In this document: positions 52,294 to 63,217 of the stretch, one piece after another
Position numbering within the stretch: position 1 is the first letter of the stretch
Layout of the letters: the number at the start of each line of letters is the position of its first letter
Assembly (NCBI GenBank): GCA_018806915.1
Contig: JAGKQI010000043.1
Coordinates: 1,240,001 to 1,304,000, forward strand
Direction of reading: 5' to 3'
From: Phytophthora colocasiae
Lineage: Eukaryota; Oomycota; Peronosporomycetes; Peronosporales; Peronosporaceae
Length of the DNA stretch: 64,000 bases
Position numbers and translations under genes: made by a program
Notes under the pieces: generated by a model
What the model saw: the letters and a program-made list of their open reading frames with translations, nothing else
Told to the model about the DNA's origin: nothing
Database searches by the model: none

Positions 52294-53412
52294 AACCCCA
52301 CCACCAGCAAGACCTTCGCAGGCATCCAGTTCGACGTCATCGCCACCAGTTCTACTAACGCCACCCCGATCTCCAGTCCGCCGAACGTCGAAGACGGAGC
52401 CAACGCGTCATCGTGGACGGAACTCTCGTCAAACAGCGGAGCCGTATGCGCGACTCCGACCTCGTCACCCGCGGAGGCAACCAATTCGCTCGGATGGAAA
52501 GGCACGGGCGCCGGTGGGTACAATTCAAGAGATGGTGCACACCACCAGAAGCGAAGATATTTTTATGCCAGCAAGACGACCGTGAAGGGTCGCTCACCTT
52601 CGGACGCATTTTAATCCGTTGGCGACTATTTTCTCTGTGGTGTCTCACTTTAGATGGCAAAATCGCTAGTGACTATCTTCTCTGTGGTGTCTCACTTTGG
52701 ATGGCAAAATCGCTAGTGAATCTTGAGGGCTGTTCTCCTTGGTTGGCTTGGCTAAGGCAACGCGGGCTGGCATCACTGTCTTTCACTTTTCAATTTGCTT
52801 AGCAGCAAGCAGCTCCACCTTCAGCAAGCTCTCCAACTTCGACTACAATGGTCCGAAACGCTGGTACCACCAACTACTCGCCGTCGACATCGATCGTCTT
52901 CTGGATATCATCCTGAAGGTTCGTCCGCTGGGCAAAGAGGAATGGGAACGGCTCACCAAGACCTTCAACGCCAATCGCCCCCGTGGAGCGCCTGAACGAG
53001 ACGTGGACAGTCTACGACGTAAGTTCAAGGTGCTGTACAGCACTCGCAAGCCCACCTGTGTCGCGGATATGCCACCTCACATCCTCAAATCTAAAGAAAC
53101 GAAGAGGGCCATTGACGAGAAGGCCAATGTCATCTAACCCGATGGTGAGGCGGATGTGAACCAAAACCAAACGCGCCACGGACCCGGACTTCAGCTTTGA
53201 CGCGGAACCAGACCGCAGTTTTTTACGAGGCCGACAACCCAGATATTCTCCATCTAGCACTGAACGGGGGTCACTCGGATGGCGGATCCACCAGCACACT
53301 CCGTAGCGAAGCCACCGCAGTCTCCCTCCGTTATGAAGATGCTGCTACCGTGATGTCGTACGAAGAAGACGCTCGTACCCCACTTCGCGGTGGATTTCAG
53401 AGTCTCCTTTAG
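52294..53412 (+). pseudogene. DUF6818-like (Myb/SANT-type) protein, interrupted
   Basis: An open Ser/Thr/Pro-rich frame (52294 to about 52540) ends in KGTGAGGYN. After about 310 bp of unrelated sequence, a second frame (52840-53137) gives WYHQLLAVDIDRLLDIIL, PLGKEEWERLTKTFN, DSLRRKFKVLYSTRKPT and ETKRAIDEKANVI, which matches my memory of DUF6818, a Myb/SANT-like domain frequent in oomycetes. A third frame (53197-53412) reads GGHSDGGSTSTLRSEATAV, a typical tail of such proteins. TACAAT occurs on both sides of the gap, suggesting an insertion. The frames do not connect, so it is a pseudogene or a wrongly assembled gene. Confidence 0.5.
52624..52717 (+). repeat. 47-bp tandem repeat, two copies
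   Basis: GACTAT(T/C)TTCTCTGTGGTG... at 52624-52670 and 52671-52717, two differences. It lies inside the possible insertion in the DUF6818-like gene. Confidence 0.85.
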
Positions 53413-53439
53413 TTATGACACGTTGCTAATTACGATTTT

Positions 53440-55271
53440 TCGAGTGGATATGGACGTTACGCTGTGATGTGATTGGATGTATACTGGGTTGTGGGAGAAA
53501 GGGAGATGTGTGACGAGGTTATGTCCCGTGTGACAATATGATGGGTCTGTGGAAGAAAACTGCCATATATATTAACCTTCACCTGTACTGCAAAGGGGCC
53601 CAAGAGATCAGAAGTGTTCCTCGGAAAAGTGCACAAAACTCCGAGAGACAATAGCACTCAGTCTGATCACCGGACTTTCCCCGACGATGAGTGCCTAAAG
53701 GTTGGCAGAAAGTCTCTCAGAAGAATGTATCTCTGAGAGACCTCATCCCGTTGCCGTCCTGTGTGACGATGATGGTTCAAGGAATACAGTTATACCCACA
53801 AGATACCAAGTATCGCGCACCGGACGTAGCGCACCCCGCGCATATCCCAACTGGACTTCGTGCGTTGTAGCATACGTGCTCCGCACCCTGAAAACACTCA
53901 TGGATTTCTGGTATCACGCATGGAAACTCTGATACCACACCATGAAGTCTGACGTACATGAGTCCGACGTACATGAAGTCCGACGTACATGAGTCTGACG
54001 AACATGATTCTGGTAAACAAGTCTGATGTGTCCGGCTTATATAAGCAATATTCCAGACATTGCCAGTTTCCGATGAACAGACTCCGACGTACAAGACTCC
54101 GATGATCAGACCCAAGTGTCACGACTCTGGTATTACAACTCTGATGTACATGATTCCGGAGTACATGGTTCCGATGAACATGTCTCCGACGTACATGATT
54201 CCAGACCCTGATGAACAGGAAGCCAGACTCTGACACTCTGAAGTCCACCCCATACTGAAATCAAGTGTACCCAACACGACCTCACGCAATCAAGTGAAAC
54301 GCAACCTGCTCATCCCTGTAATGACATCATTAAGTGTCGACTCGACAAGATCTGCAGCATCGACTACCATAGTGAGCCCAAGTGAAAGTTCCTGAGTTAT
54401 ACTGAGACCAAGTGTATATGAGAATATGGAAGACAGGAGACAGAGAGATACGAGATAGATAACCAGAGTTCAATTTGCGTTATAACCCCAAAGTCGATTC
54501 GTCGGTTCATTGGAAAGTGTAAGGCCACGACAAAGCTTTGAGTCGTGTGATCTCTCACCTATCAAGCCCCGTTAGGTGGCGATCAGCGTAACGTAGAGAC
54601 CTGAGAGGACCCACCTATTCCACTTCCTAGTTGGGTCGTTTGTCTTGTCTCTAGCGGTAGCCCATTTCATATTGCACGTTTGGACAGGTTTTGGGAGCTA
54701 GACAGTCGCTCTCAAGACGCTCGGTAGACTGTTATATAACTGATAGTGTATTGGTTTATTTTCCCTCTATATATTAGAGGGTGGTGCGCGAAAGTTACGG
54801 GAATACCAGACAGACCAGGTGTCTGGTGAACATTTCCCTAGTTGACCTGGAGAACTAGCCCACTGCTCAAGGGCCAGGAAAGAATAAGAGCAGCTACATA
54901 TTTGTATATTGGAACTCTATATTGCGGTTATCTCGGAAGTCTAACTACTGGACTTCCCATTGTATTAATCTCTCTTTTGCCTTCAGAAATCTCTGGTGTA
55001 CACAAGTGTTCACCGGAAAACGTTCGACTCTCAAGCGCTCCTGTGAGGACCAGAAGGACATCCGACGGTCTACGCAAGGAACCCTCACTCTCATCAACAC
55101 TCTCACGACCCCGGCGAGGGTCTCATTACCAAGACAACGAACCTACGAGGACAGCACAAGGTAACACACGCCCACCTTGCTGTGCGACTCTGGTATCACT
55201 ACCGGTAGTCACACTTCCAGGTTCACTGTACGCCCCCGCACCGCGGTAAAAGTTGCACCGACTTCGCGACA
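53440..55271 (+). repeat. Gypsy 5' region, probable LTR
   Basis: 1.8 kb without genes, ending in CA two bases before the primer binding site. Its left end could not be fixed without the second LTR. It has a TATATAT stretch near 54768 that may be part of the promoter, and the repeat array at 53930-54220. Confidence 0.45.
53930..54220 (+). repeat. Array of TCCGACGTACATGA-type units
   Basis: About 15-20 imperfect 12-16-bp units of the form (C/T)C(C/T)GA(C/T)G(T/A)ACA(T)GA. Variants of the same unit recur in the coding region, where they give Ser-Asp/Gly-Glu-Gln-type peptides. Confidence 0.75.
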
Positions 55272-55273
55272 AC

Positions 55274-55302
55274 TGGTGCGCGTGCCCGGATTCGAACCGA
55301 GG
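55274..55302 (+). other. Primer binding site complementary to the whole 3' arm of a tRNA
   Basis: Starts TGG and reads as the complement of CCA, a discriminator base, seven acceptor bases, a five-pair T-stem and a T-loop containing GATTCGAAC. Complementarity therefore covers 29 bases, much more than the usual 8-18. The encoded CCA shows this is not a tRNA gene. Confidence 0.75.
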
Positions 55303-55363
55303 ATATCACCGGATCTAAGAAAGTTTGAGAAGAGGGTTTCCTGTCAAGCGTCTATATTCAAGA

Positions 55364-55983
55364 TGGCTTCACATGGAACTACGAGAGGAGGACGTCGGGG
55401 ACGCGGTGGTCGCAGTATGGCGACACGTCAGTCGAAGCGTCTTCAAGGTCTTCCGCCTGACGAACAACCCGACTTGGATGCTGTTCAGAAGGCGGCACGC
55501 GAGAAGAGGAAGGCTGCACGTGAAAAGGAAGCAGTCGAGGAGGTGAACGTCCCGGAACCGGCGGTCGAAGACCAGCCTGCTGCGGAGCCTGAAGCCCAAG
55601 AGACACCCGGTGTGTCTGGCGAACAAGGTTCTGAGGAAGGTCCGTCCGAAGCTGAAGCTTCTGGTGACGAGGTGGCCACTGCCCGTGAGGGTGGTGATGA
55701 GGCGTCTGAGGGAGGCGCCGATGTGGTTGAGTCCCCGGAGGTCATCGACTTGTGTTCTGAGTCGACGGCTTCTGGGAAGTCCGTGGGGGAAGTGAAGACG
55801 GAACCCGGACTGGTTGATGAACGTGTCTCGAAGACTCCAAAGTCCGAAGACACCCCGATGTCCGATGACATGCCGATGAAGTCCGAAGATTCTCTGAAGA
55901 CACCGTCTGATGAGTCTGGGAGGGCTGATTCGCTGGATGGAGAACGTGCCCTGAAGTACGTACGCCGTGAGTTCCGCCGCTGA
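55364..55983 (+). CDS. Gypsy ORF-A: basic/acidic leader protein of gag
   Basis: 206 residues from the ATG at 55364. The N-terminus is Gly/Arg-rich (TRGGRRGRGGRSMATRQSKR), likely RNA-binding. A long acidic Glu/Ala/Ser region with several SEDTPMSDDMPMKSED-type repeats follows. It stops at 55981, six bases before the next ORF (55990). No catalytic domain. Probably the first part of gag, separated from the next part by a stop and frame change. Confidence 0.55.
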
Positions 55984-55989
55984 AGGGAC

Positions 55990-57381
55990 ATGGACGCTGG
56001 AAGAATTGTTCCGCCGAACGTCGAATACGCCTGGCGAACAGCGAAGCCTGACGCGAATGTCTTTCAGAAGGCTGCGGGAGCGACGGGCGACTACATCAAG
56101 TGGCGGTGTTCTTCAGTATTCCCAGAAGACATGTGGATATCGGAGTTCTGCTTGAGGCGCCATAGTTTTGGCCGAATCCAAGACTTATCGTACGGCGAGA
56201 TCTCGATGAATACTCTGACGGCGCCTGAATGCGTCGCTGTCCTTCAGACGATGCTGTATGAAGCAGGATTTGCGTTCCAGAACCTGCTACCGAAGTGGTC
56301 TCAGACCCAAGCGTCTGCTATCTTCGAACCTCAAGTGCGCAGTGTGGCGACGGAGCTTCAGAGCCGACTTGCTAAAGAACTGGTTGAGTGGGCCACTGTG
56401 ACTGCCAGGTCACAGGTTAATCGACTCCCAGAAGACACAAAGGTAGGCAACGAAGCACGTCAAGGCGAAGCTGATGGTATATTACGCGATGAGAATGCTG
56501 ACCTACAAGGACGACGGCTGATCATGAGACTCCGGGTGACCGGACTTAGAGTCACGCATAGTTCTGACGGGTCCAGCAGTGGAGAACCGCCACGGTCCAA
56601 GCGCCTGCAGCATGGTCCGCCGCGCCCACAAGTCTCGTCGACACCATCTGCACTGTCGACGCCGTCGCTGAGTTCGCTACCGGCATACGAGAGTCACTCT
56701 GATAGCACTCGCTTGGAGTCTGGTGTGCCAATGTCTGAAGATCGAGGTAGCTCTCTGACGACTGATGCGCCTGTGCCAAGTGTCATTGGGACCTCGCGTA
56801 CGTCTGATGACCACTCGTCGGGACTCCAGACCTCTCGTGGAAGTTCCACAGACTCGTCGATGATGTCCATGAGTCGAGGAGCGTCTACACATATGCCGTT
56901 GTCTGTCGGAGGTCTGGCGATGATCGCCCAAGGTGCTGACGCCGGAGGAATGCTCGCCGGAGAGTCTATGGGAATCCACGTGACACGAACACTGATGGCG
57001 GTGAAGTCGGAGCACGATGACTTCGAGATGTTGGAAGAGAAGCCGGAGTTTCCAGAAGTGAAGTCCGAGAGACAGTTGTCTACCAGAGATTCTGTGCAAG
57101 ATTCTGTTCACCGGACGCCAGAAGCTCCATCATCGTCCGTCTCGAGTCGTGGGAGAAGCCACCAGAGCAGGCACCAGAGTCTGAAAGAGCGAGGATCACC
57201 AGAAAGTGTCTTCCAGACGCTTGAGTTCCGTTGCGTCAAGCCACACACGAAGTTCCCAGAGATCAGGCCCAGCGCAGATCGAATTAAACGCTATGCGGCA
57301 GCAACAGGAATGGCAGCGTCGAATGGAACAGGAGCAGAAGGAATTTCTGGCCAGAGAACGTCTGGAATCCATGGAGCGTGA
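55990..57381 (+). CDS. Gypsy ORF-B: unrecognised gag-region protein
   Basis: 463 residues. The N-terminal globular part has no named family (AGATGDYIKWRCSSVFPED; SFGRIQDLSYGEISMNTL; YEAGFAFQNLLPKW). The rest is Ser/Thr-rich and low in order. It overlaps the next frame (from 57206) by about 175 bases. It may be a gag matrix-type domain or an accessory ORF. Oomycete gypsy elements vary here, and I cannot assign a function. Confidence 0.5.
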   Translation: MDAGRIVPPNVEYAWRTAKPDANVFQKAAGATGDYIKWRCSSVFPEDMWISEFCLRRHSFGRIQDLSYGEISMNTLTAPECVAVLQTMLYEAGFAFQNLLPKWSQTQASAIFEPQVRSVATELQSRLAKELVEWATVTARSQVNRLPEDTKVGNEARQGEADGILRDENADLQGRRLIMRLRVTGLRVTHSSDGSSSGEPPRSKRLQHGPPRPQVSSTPSALSTPSLSSLPAYESHSDSTRLESGVPMSEDRGSSLTTDAPVPSVIGTSRTSDDHSSGLQTSRGSSTDSSMMSMSRGASTHMPLSVGGLAMIAQGADAGGMLAGESMGIHVTRTLMAVKSEHDDFEMLEEKPEFPEVKSERQLSTRDSVQDSVHRTPEAPSSSVSSRGRSHQSRHQSLKERGSPESVFQTLEFRCVKPHTKFPEIRPSADRIKRYAAATGMAASNGTGAEGISGQRTSGIHGA

Positions 57382-58783
57382 ACGTCGACGTGAACAACGA
57401 GAACTTGATACGCGCCAGCAGATCCAGACACTTACCGACCGACTACTCGAGTCTGAGAGCGCCAGACTGGAAGCCCAGGGACGCGTGGATGACTTGGAAG
57501 AACGTCGGAGTCAAGCGTCAGAGTCCAAGCTCAAGTACCATTCGAAATCGTCTGAGAGACAGGTGTCCGACGAACAAGTTTCTGGTGAACAGTTTTCTGA
57601 CGTACAGCGTCTGGAGACCGAGTTTGCAGATCGCTGGAAACAACGGGAAGCTGAGGCCGAAGCCGAACGTGCGCGTTGGGCAGACGAGCTGAAACGTGAC
57701 TGGATTTCGCAAATGGAGACCTTACGACAGCGGGTGCACGACGTGGAGTCGGAGCGCGACAGGGAGCGGGAAAGTTCCCAGAACATGCAGCGTTTCCAGG
57801 CCGCAGAATTGAGGAACCTTCGTGCAACATTGTCCCAAGTTCAAGGGGTCGCCCACCCTGAAGTAGCAACTTCAAGTCGGATCTCCGGTGAACATGACCC
57901 TAAACCGGCAACCGGACTTCTGGTGAACAGTCGGGATACGGAGGATTGCACACCGGGGGTTAGGGGATCAGAAGGAGTCGCCAGTAGGGGTAGGGTTACA
58001 CATATTAAAACGACGGAGGCCTTCCATACGCCTCTTCCCCTACGGAGATCGACCGAAACCAAGCGCGCAAGGGATGGAAGGCATGGCGCGGCCACCGCGG
58101 CCGCTACGACGACCCAGACGGCTCAAGCGGCTCCCCTGACCGAGGTCAAGACCGAAGGAAGACGCCCAGCGACTCCCAGGCGCGATGGACACCGGAAACC
58201 GAGTGAAAGACGCTCCGAAGATGGTCGGGACGCTCCGCGAAGGCCTGGAAGACGCAGGAATGACCCAGACCCGGGTGGAAGCTCAAGTGACTCAAGCTCG
58301 GACTCAAGTAATTCGTCTTCTGATGACTTGGATCCTCCGGAGGTTGTAAACCTGACTTCTGCGTCCCAGGGACAAGCTGGAGCGACCCTGTTGACTATGA
58401 GGCCCTTCGTAAACTCAAGTATCATCGGAGAATTTGATCCCCGAGCGACATTACGGGAGCGTGTTCACTGGTGGGAGCGCTTCGTGAACATGGCATCTCA
58501 GGGAGCGTGGACGAACAAGACCCGCATTCAAGAGCTCAAGCTGAAGCTCCCAGTGTCTGCCAGAGATTGGTTTAACCAGCTTCCGAAGAGCGTTTCCCGT
58601 GACTGGAAAGAATTATCATCGGAGTTTCGCAGGCGCTATTGCAAGGCCCGGTCATCATACTCCGAGAGATATTTCACGATGGAAATGAAGAGTTCCGAGA
58701 CTCCGTTGGACTTCTTCTATCGCCTAAACTCAGCCGCCGGAAAAGCTGAGGTAGACTTCAGAAAATCCTCCAGACGTCTGTAG
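57206..58783 (+). pseudogene. Gypsy ORF-C: coiled coil and retrotransposon gag domain
   Basis: A Gln/Glu/Arg-rich coiled coil (about 57290-57830) is followed by a Ser/Asp-rich linker and a retrotransposon gag (capsid) domain: PRATLRERVHWWERFVNM, KLPVSARDWFNQLP, WKELSSEFRRRYC and TPLDFFYRLNSAAG. The frame ends at 58781 in the capsid domain. Homology continues in another frame (58788 on), so a shift near 58770-58790 breaks gag. Confidence 0.7.
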
Positions 58784-58787
58784 AAAC

Positions 58788-59582
58788 ACGTTCATCACCA
58801 AGCTGAAGGACGAGCGTCTGAAGATCGCGTTACAAGGCCGGAAGTTCAGGAGTATCTCGGACTTGGAATATGCTCTGCAACAGGACGAAGATGTCTGGCG
58901 AACTGCTGATCAAGAAACTACGACCACCAGACCTCGGGATTTCCAAACGGACAATCTCCCACGCGGACAGTTTAAGCCGAAGCGTATGGGGAAGACTTAC
59001 GTCGCCCGAGAAGCAGACCCGGATGCCTCTGACGATGTCGATGCGGATACCAGAACTCAAGAGAAGGATACCAGAGCTTCGTCGTCAGAACACGATCGCG
59101 AGATGTCTGGTGTACAATCTTCGTCTGGTGTACAATCTGCCTCTCAGGCGCCTGGTGGTGCTGATTGGACTCAGACTCTGACAAACGAAGTTTATCGGGT
59201 CATGGACAACATGGGATGGCGACCGCCGCCCCAGTCTCCCTGAGGATCCTCAGGTCAAGACTTCCAGCAGACACGTCGCGATAACCCTGATTACTGGAAC
59301 AAGTTCTGCGAGAAGTGTCGCCGCTCAGGTCATACGGAGGAGAGCTGCTGGAGAGACATTGTCTGCGACAGATGTCAGGAGAAAGGTCACCCGAGCAGGA
59401 TGTGCCGAGTACCGCCGTGTGAGGTTTGCGGAAAGGTGCACTCTGGGAGACCATGCGAAGACATCAAGACTCTGGAATCCCTCAAGAAACTAGCCCGTCA
59501 AGGTACACTGAAGGACCTGCCGGATCACCTACTGGAGAGACTCCTGGGTGACGAGGCTGACTCTGGGAAACAGTTAAACTAG
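58788..59582 (+). pseudogene. Gypsy ORF-D: gag C-terminus with zinc knuckles
   Basis: Reads on from the capsid domain (TFITKLKDERLKIAL) through an acidic linker to an in-frame TGA at 59241. It continues in the same frame with CEKCRRSGHTEESC, CDRCQEKGHPSRMC and CEVCGKVHSGRPC, three Cys/His clusters that would bind the genomic RNA. It ends at TAG (59580). The TGA is a second lesion, or a readthrough site. Confidence 0.7.
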
Positions 59583-59647
59583 CAAGCCCGTCGGATGGGG
59601 ATCCGAAACGCGCCGGGCAAGGCACACCCCCAGAGTTATGTGTTCTA

Positions 59648-62600
59648 GTGTACGTAGGACCGGAGCTGAAAACAACCCAACCTAAAAATCAACATTGCAT
59701 GACCGCTTTAGCTCAAGAATCAGCCATGTCTTCAGAAATTCCGCGTCTGAGAGACAGTTCATCGGACTTTCCGAGAGACTGTTCACCGGACTTTCCGAGA
59801 GACAATGAACCGCCTCCGGACGACACAATCCAGTTTCGTCTGAAAGACGGAGAATGTTATGGCTGGTGGGAGGATCACTACCCTGATCCCGCAAAGCGTG
59901 ATGTGGTTATGGTGCATGGCGCTGTCAATGATCATCGGACCAAGATTCTCCTGGACACCGGTGCGACTATTAACATCCTGAGTTACGACTTTGCGCGTAA
60001 GCTCGGACTCAGGCTTAAGTCACACAAACAAACAAGGGTGTCTGGGATGGGAGGCGTTCCGACGTACATTGGTGCCAGCGCTGAAATCAAGCTGACTCTC
60101 GGACCGAGGGTGGTTTACATTGTTGATGTCTGGGTTGCGAATATCGGCGAAGGTATAAACGTGCTATTGGGAATGGGATTCATGTTCGCCGCTGGTCTGA
60201 GGATCAGCGTTCGTGAGGGACTGGTATCTATGCCAGATGAAGTTGTGGTGATGATGTGCAGCTGGGAGCCTGGTGATCATATCGGCAGGAACAGGTCCAT
60301 CAGACCAAGTGAAGCTGTACTCCTGAGGCCGGGTGAAGAATTTGTTGTTCGCATTGACTATGGTCCGACGAACCCACAACGAGAAGTCGTGTGGGCGGGA
60401 CATGGAGACCGTTGGGTAACTCAACTGATTTATGCAGCCCGGTCATGGCCTGTGGCGGTGCGCGTGGTGAACATTTCTGACAAGAATACTTGGGTGAATG
60501 AATTTTCTGACGTTGCAAGGATTGTGGAATATGGATTTTTCCCACGACATGGTCGCTTTGTACGGCCAGGCTCTGCAGCCTACCGCGACTGGGAAGTTTT
60601 GATTCTGGAGAACACTCCGTCACCAGAGACGAAGAGACGCCTGAAGGCCGAAGCTGACTTGGAGGATCTGATGCCTCAACCTCCGTGTGTGGATCATCCG
60701 GTATACCCGTGGCCCACTAAGATCTTACAGCGCCCAAGGCTGGACAATGCTCGAGTACAGTTTGTGAGGCCTACTTCGGTCCCACGAACAAAACGAGTTC
60801 GTTTCGCTTTGGATGCGGCTACGCAGACAGATGACTGGGTGGATGCCGGAGAAGAGGAGACCCGAGATACCGCTGTGGACACCAGAGATCCGGGATTGTC
60901 ATCAGAGCAAACGACTCCGAAAGACCCCGGAAACGCGTCTGGAATTTCGAGTAAGATTATCGAGAATGAAGTCACCATGAGTGTTTCCGGTGAACTGTCT
61001 ATGGGAGATGAGGATCCAACAGACTGTTCGTGGGACATCCCAATCCAGAGTATGCCAGGCACCCCTGTGGAAAAGCTCCGAGCCGAGTACGAGCGGTGCA
61101 TGCGAGTCACGAATGAGGAATTGGATCTGGAGCCCGGTGTCTACATACGAGAAGGAACAGAGCTACTCTCTCAATTACGTGACCAACTGGTTATGCTACC
61201 TGAATTGGAAGATCTGACTCCCGAGTGCGATATCGACAAGGCTGACGTCGGAGTACCCGGGAAAACAACGCCGGAGATGGAGAAGAAACTCAGGGACATC
61301 CTGAAGTATCATCGGAAAATCTTTCTGGGAGACGGCAATGCCGCACCTGCCCCGGCAAGGGGCGTGGTCTGTGACTTGGACGTGGGAGACGCTAAACCTG
61401 TTGCCCAGCGTCCGAGATCTGTTGCCCCTCACCTGATGATCAAGGTGTACGAACTTCTGAAGAAGCTCCTGGAGACCGGACTCATCGAGTACTCGACTTC
61501 GCCTTGGGCATCACCAATAGTGATTGTTCTCAAGAAAAATGGTGTGGATATACGCATGTGCATTGATTACCGAGTGGTGAATGGTTTTATCCAGTTGTCG
61601 CGGTATCCGTTGCCCCTGATAGACGATCTGTTGATTGGTTTTGAGGCAGCACTGTGGTTTATGAGTCTGGATATGGCGAGTGGTTTTTGGGCTATTCGAA
61701 TGACGGAGCGTGCAAGGCTGATCTCAGCGTTCATCTGCCCATTTGGACACTTCCAGTGGGTAAGAATGCCCTTCGGTCTGAAGAACGCCCCTCTGGTGTA
61801 CCAGGCTATGCTGGATAACTGCCTGTGGGGGTTTGTGCGATTGTCACCTGAAGAGGAGGCCGACGTTGATCCTGATGTGCTAGAATTCCTGAAGTTAGAA
61901 CCCCAGAGCTCTGACGTACATGGTCTGATGTCTGGTGAACAACTTCAGAACTCTGATGAACACATGCCAGAGGTTCCGGTGCTCACCGACCAAATGACTG
62001 TCTTTCAGAGGAACATCCCAGTCCCGTCCTTCATGGGACCGGTACTCGGTCGAAGTTCCTACATTGACGACATTGCTCATGGGGCGCCCACCTGGGATCA
62101 ACTTTGTGAAGACCTGAACGCCTTGCTCTTCAGACTCAGATACTGGAACATTTCTGTGAGCCTGCCCAAGAGCGAGTTCGGGAAGCTGACGATTCCTTAT
62201 CTGTCGCATAATATCCGTGCTGAAGGACTGAGAGCTACACCGAAGATTGTCAAGGGAGTGGAAGAATTGCCGTTTCCGTCGACACTCAAGGGAGTACAGA
62301 GTTTCATGGGAAGTCTGAATTATTACAACAAGTTTATCGAAGACTTACCAGTGATCGCTGCTGTGCTCTACGAGTTGTCTGATGAACAGATTCGTGCTGG
62401 TCGAGATTTGGCTCGAGCGAAGGAAGCCTTTGAAATCCTGAAGCGCAAGATTGTCTCGACACCGCTCCTCAGACACCCATATCACACCAGACCGTTCGTT
62501 ATTATACCTCATGCGAACCCGTGGGCTGCTTCAGCTGTCTTGGGACAGGAGTACGATGGAGTGATACACCCCGTACGGTTCACTGGACGTGTGCTGAATG

Positions 62601-63217
62601 AGGCGGAACTCCGGTATCACATCGCAGAGAAAGAGGTCATAGCGATCCTCAGGGTTCTGGAGAACTTTCGGGCTCTGGTAAACACGAGTCCCGTGATCAC
62701 GGTGTACACCAGACATTCGGTGTTGAAATGGCTCCTGTCATCCAGTTCGGCTGATGGTCGGAACGTGAAGTGGGGATTAAAGTTGTCACATTGGAACTTG
62801 GAGATTCGCAGGATCAAGCGGGATGAAGATGGTCTCCCGGCTATTCTTGGAGCGGGCATCACACCCCGTGAACACCTCGATGAGGTCTCTGAAAACCTCA
62901 TCCCCGTCAAGGGGCGAGTCAAACCTCCAGCGCCCATCAGTGTGGAGATGCTAGAGGCCGACTACCGAGGTTGTGTCCTGAGTTTTGATGGTGCCGCCAA
63001 GACGTCCACTCGCCTGGGAAGCTGCGGATGTGTGCTCTGGGAGCTCCCGGGGTGGGACATCCTGGAGGCCCAAGGGTTCGCTCTGAAGGACGTCACTGTA
63101 AATGACTCAGAATACTGTGGTCTGATCAATGGATTGAAGTTGGCTCTGGAACGTGGATCCGAGACTTGGTGGTTGTCGGAGACTCCCGTATTGCTATCCA
63201 GCAGGCCCAAGGTCTGA
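59648..63217 (+). pseudogene. Gypsy pol: protease, reverse transcriptase, RNase H and start of second RNase H
   Basis: Open for 1189 codons; the first ATG is at 59699-59701. The protease has LLDTGATINIL (about 59949-59981) and LLGMGFM. RT has the DIRMCIDYRVV block, LDMASGFWAI, FICPFGHFQWVRMPFGLKNAP and the catalytic YIDDI at about 62059-62073. The RNase H that follows has HANPWAASAVLGQ where an Asp is normal at the first position, so its first acidic residue is lost, and EKEVIAIL (Glu) remains. A second RNase H starts LSFDGAAKTSTRLG at about 62979. The frame is lost at about 63160-63170 inside it, and continues in another frame. Confidence 0.85.

Noticed and set aside
55270..55310. tRNA gene on the minus strand
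   Set aside because: The T-arm and acceptor strand are present, but CCA is encoded, no D or anticodon arm follows, and the position between LTR end and gag fits a primer binding site.
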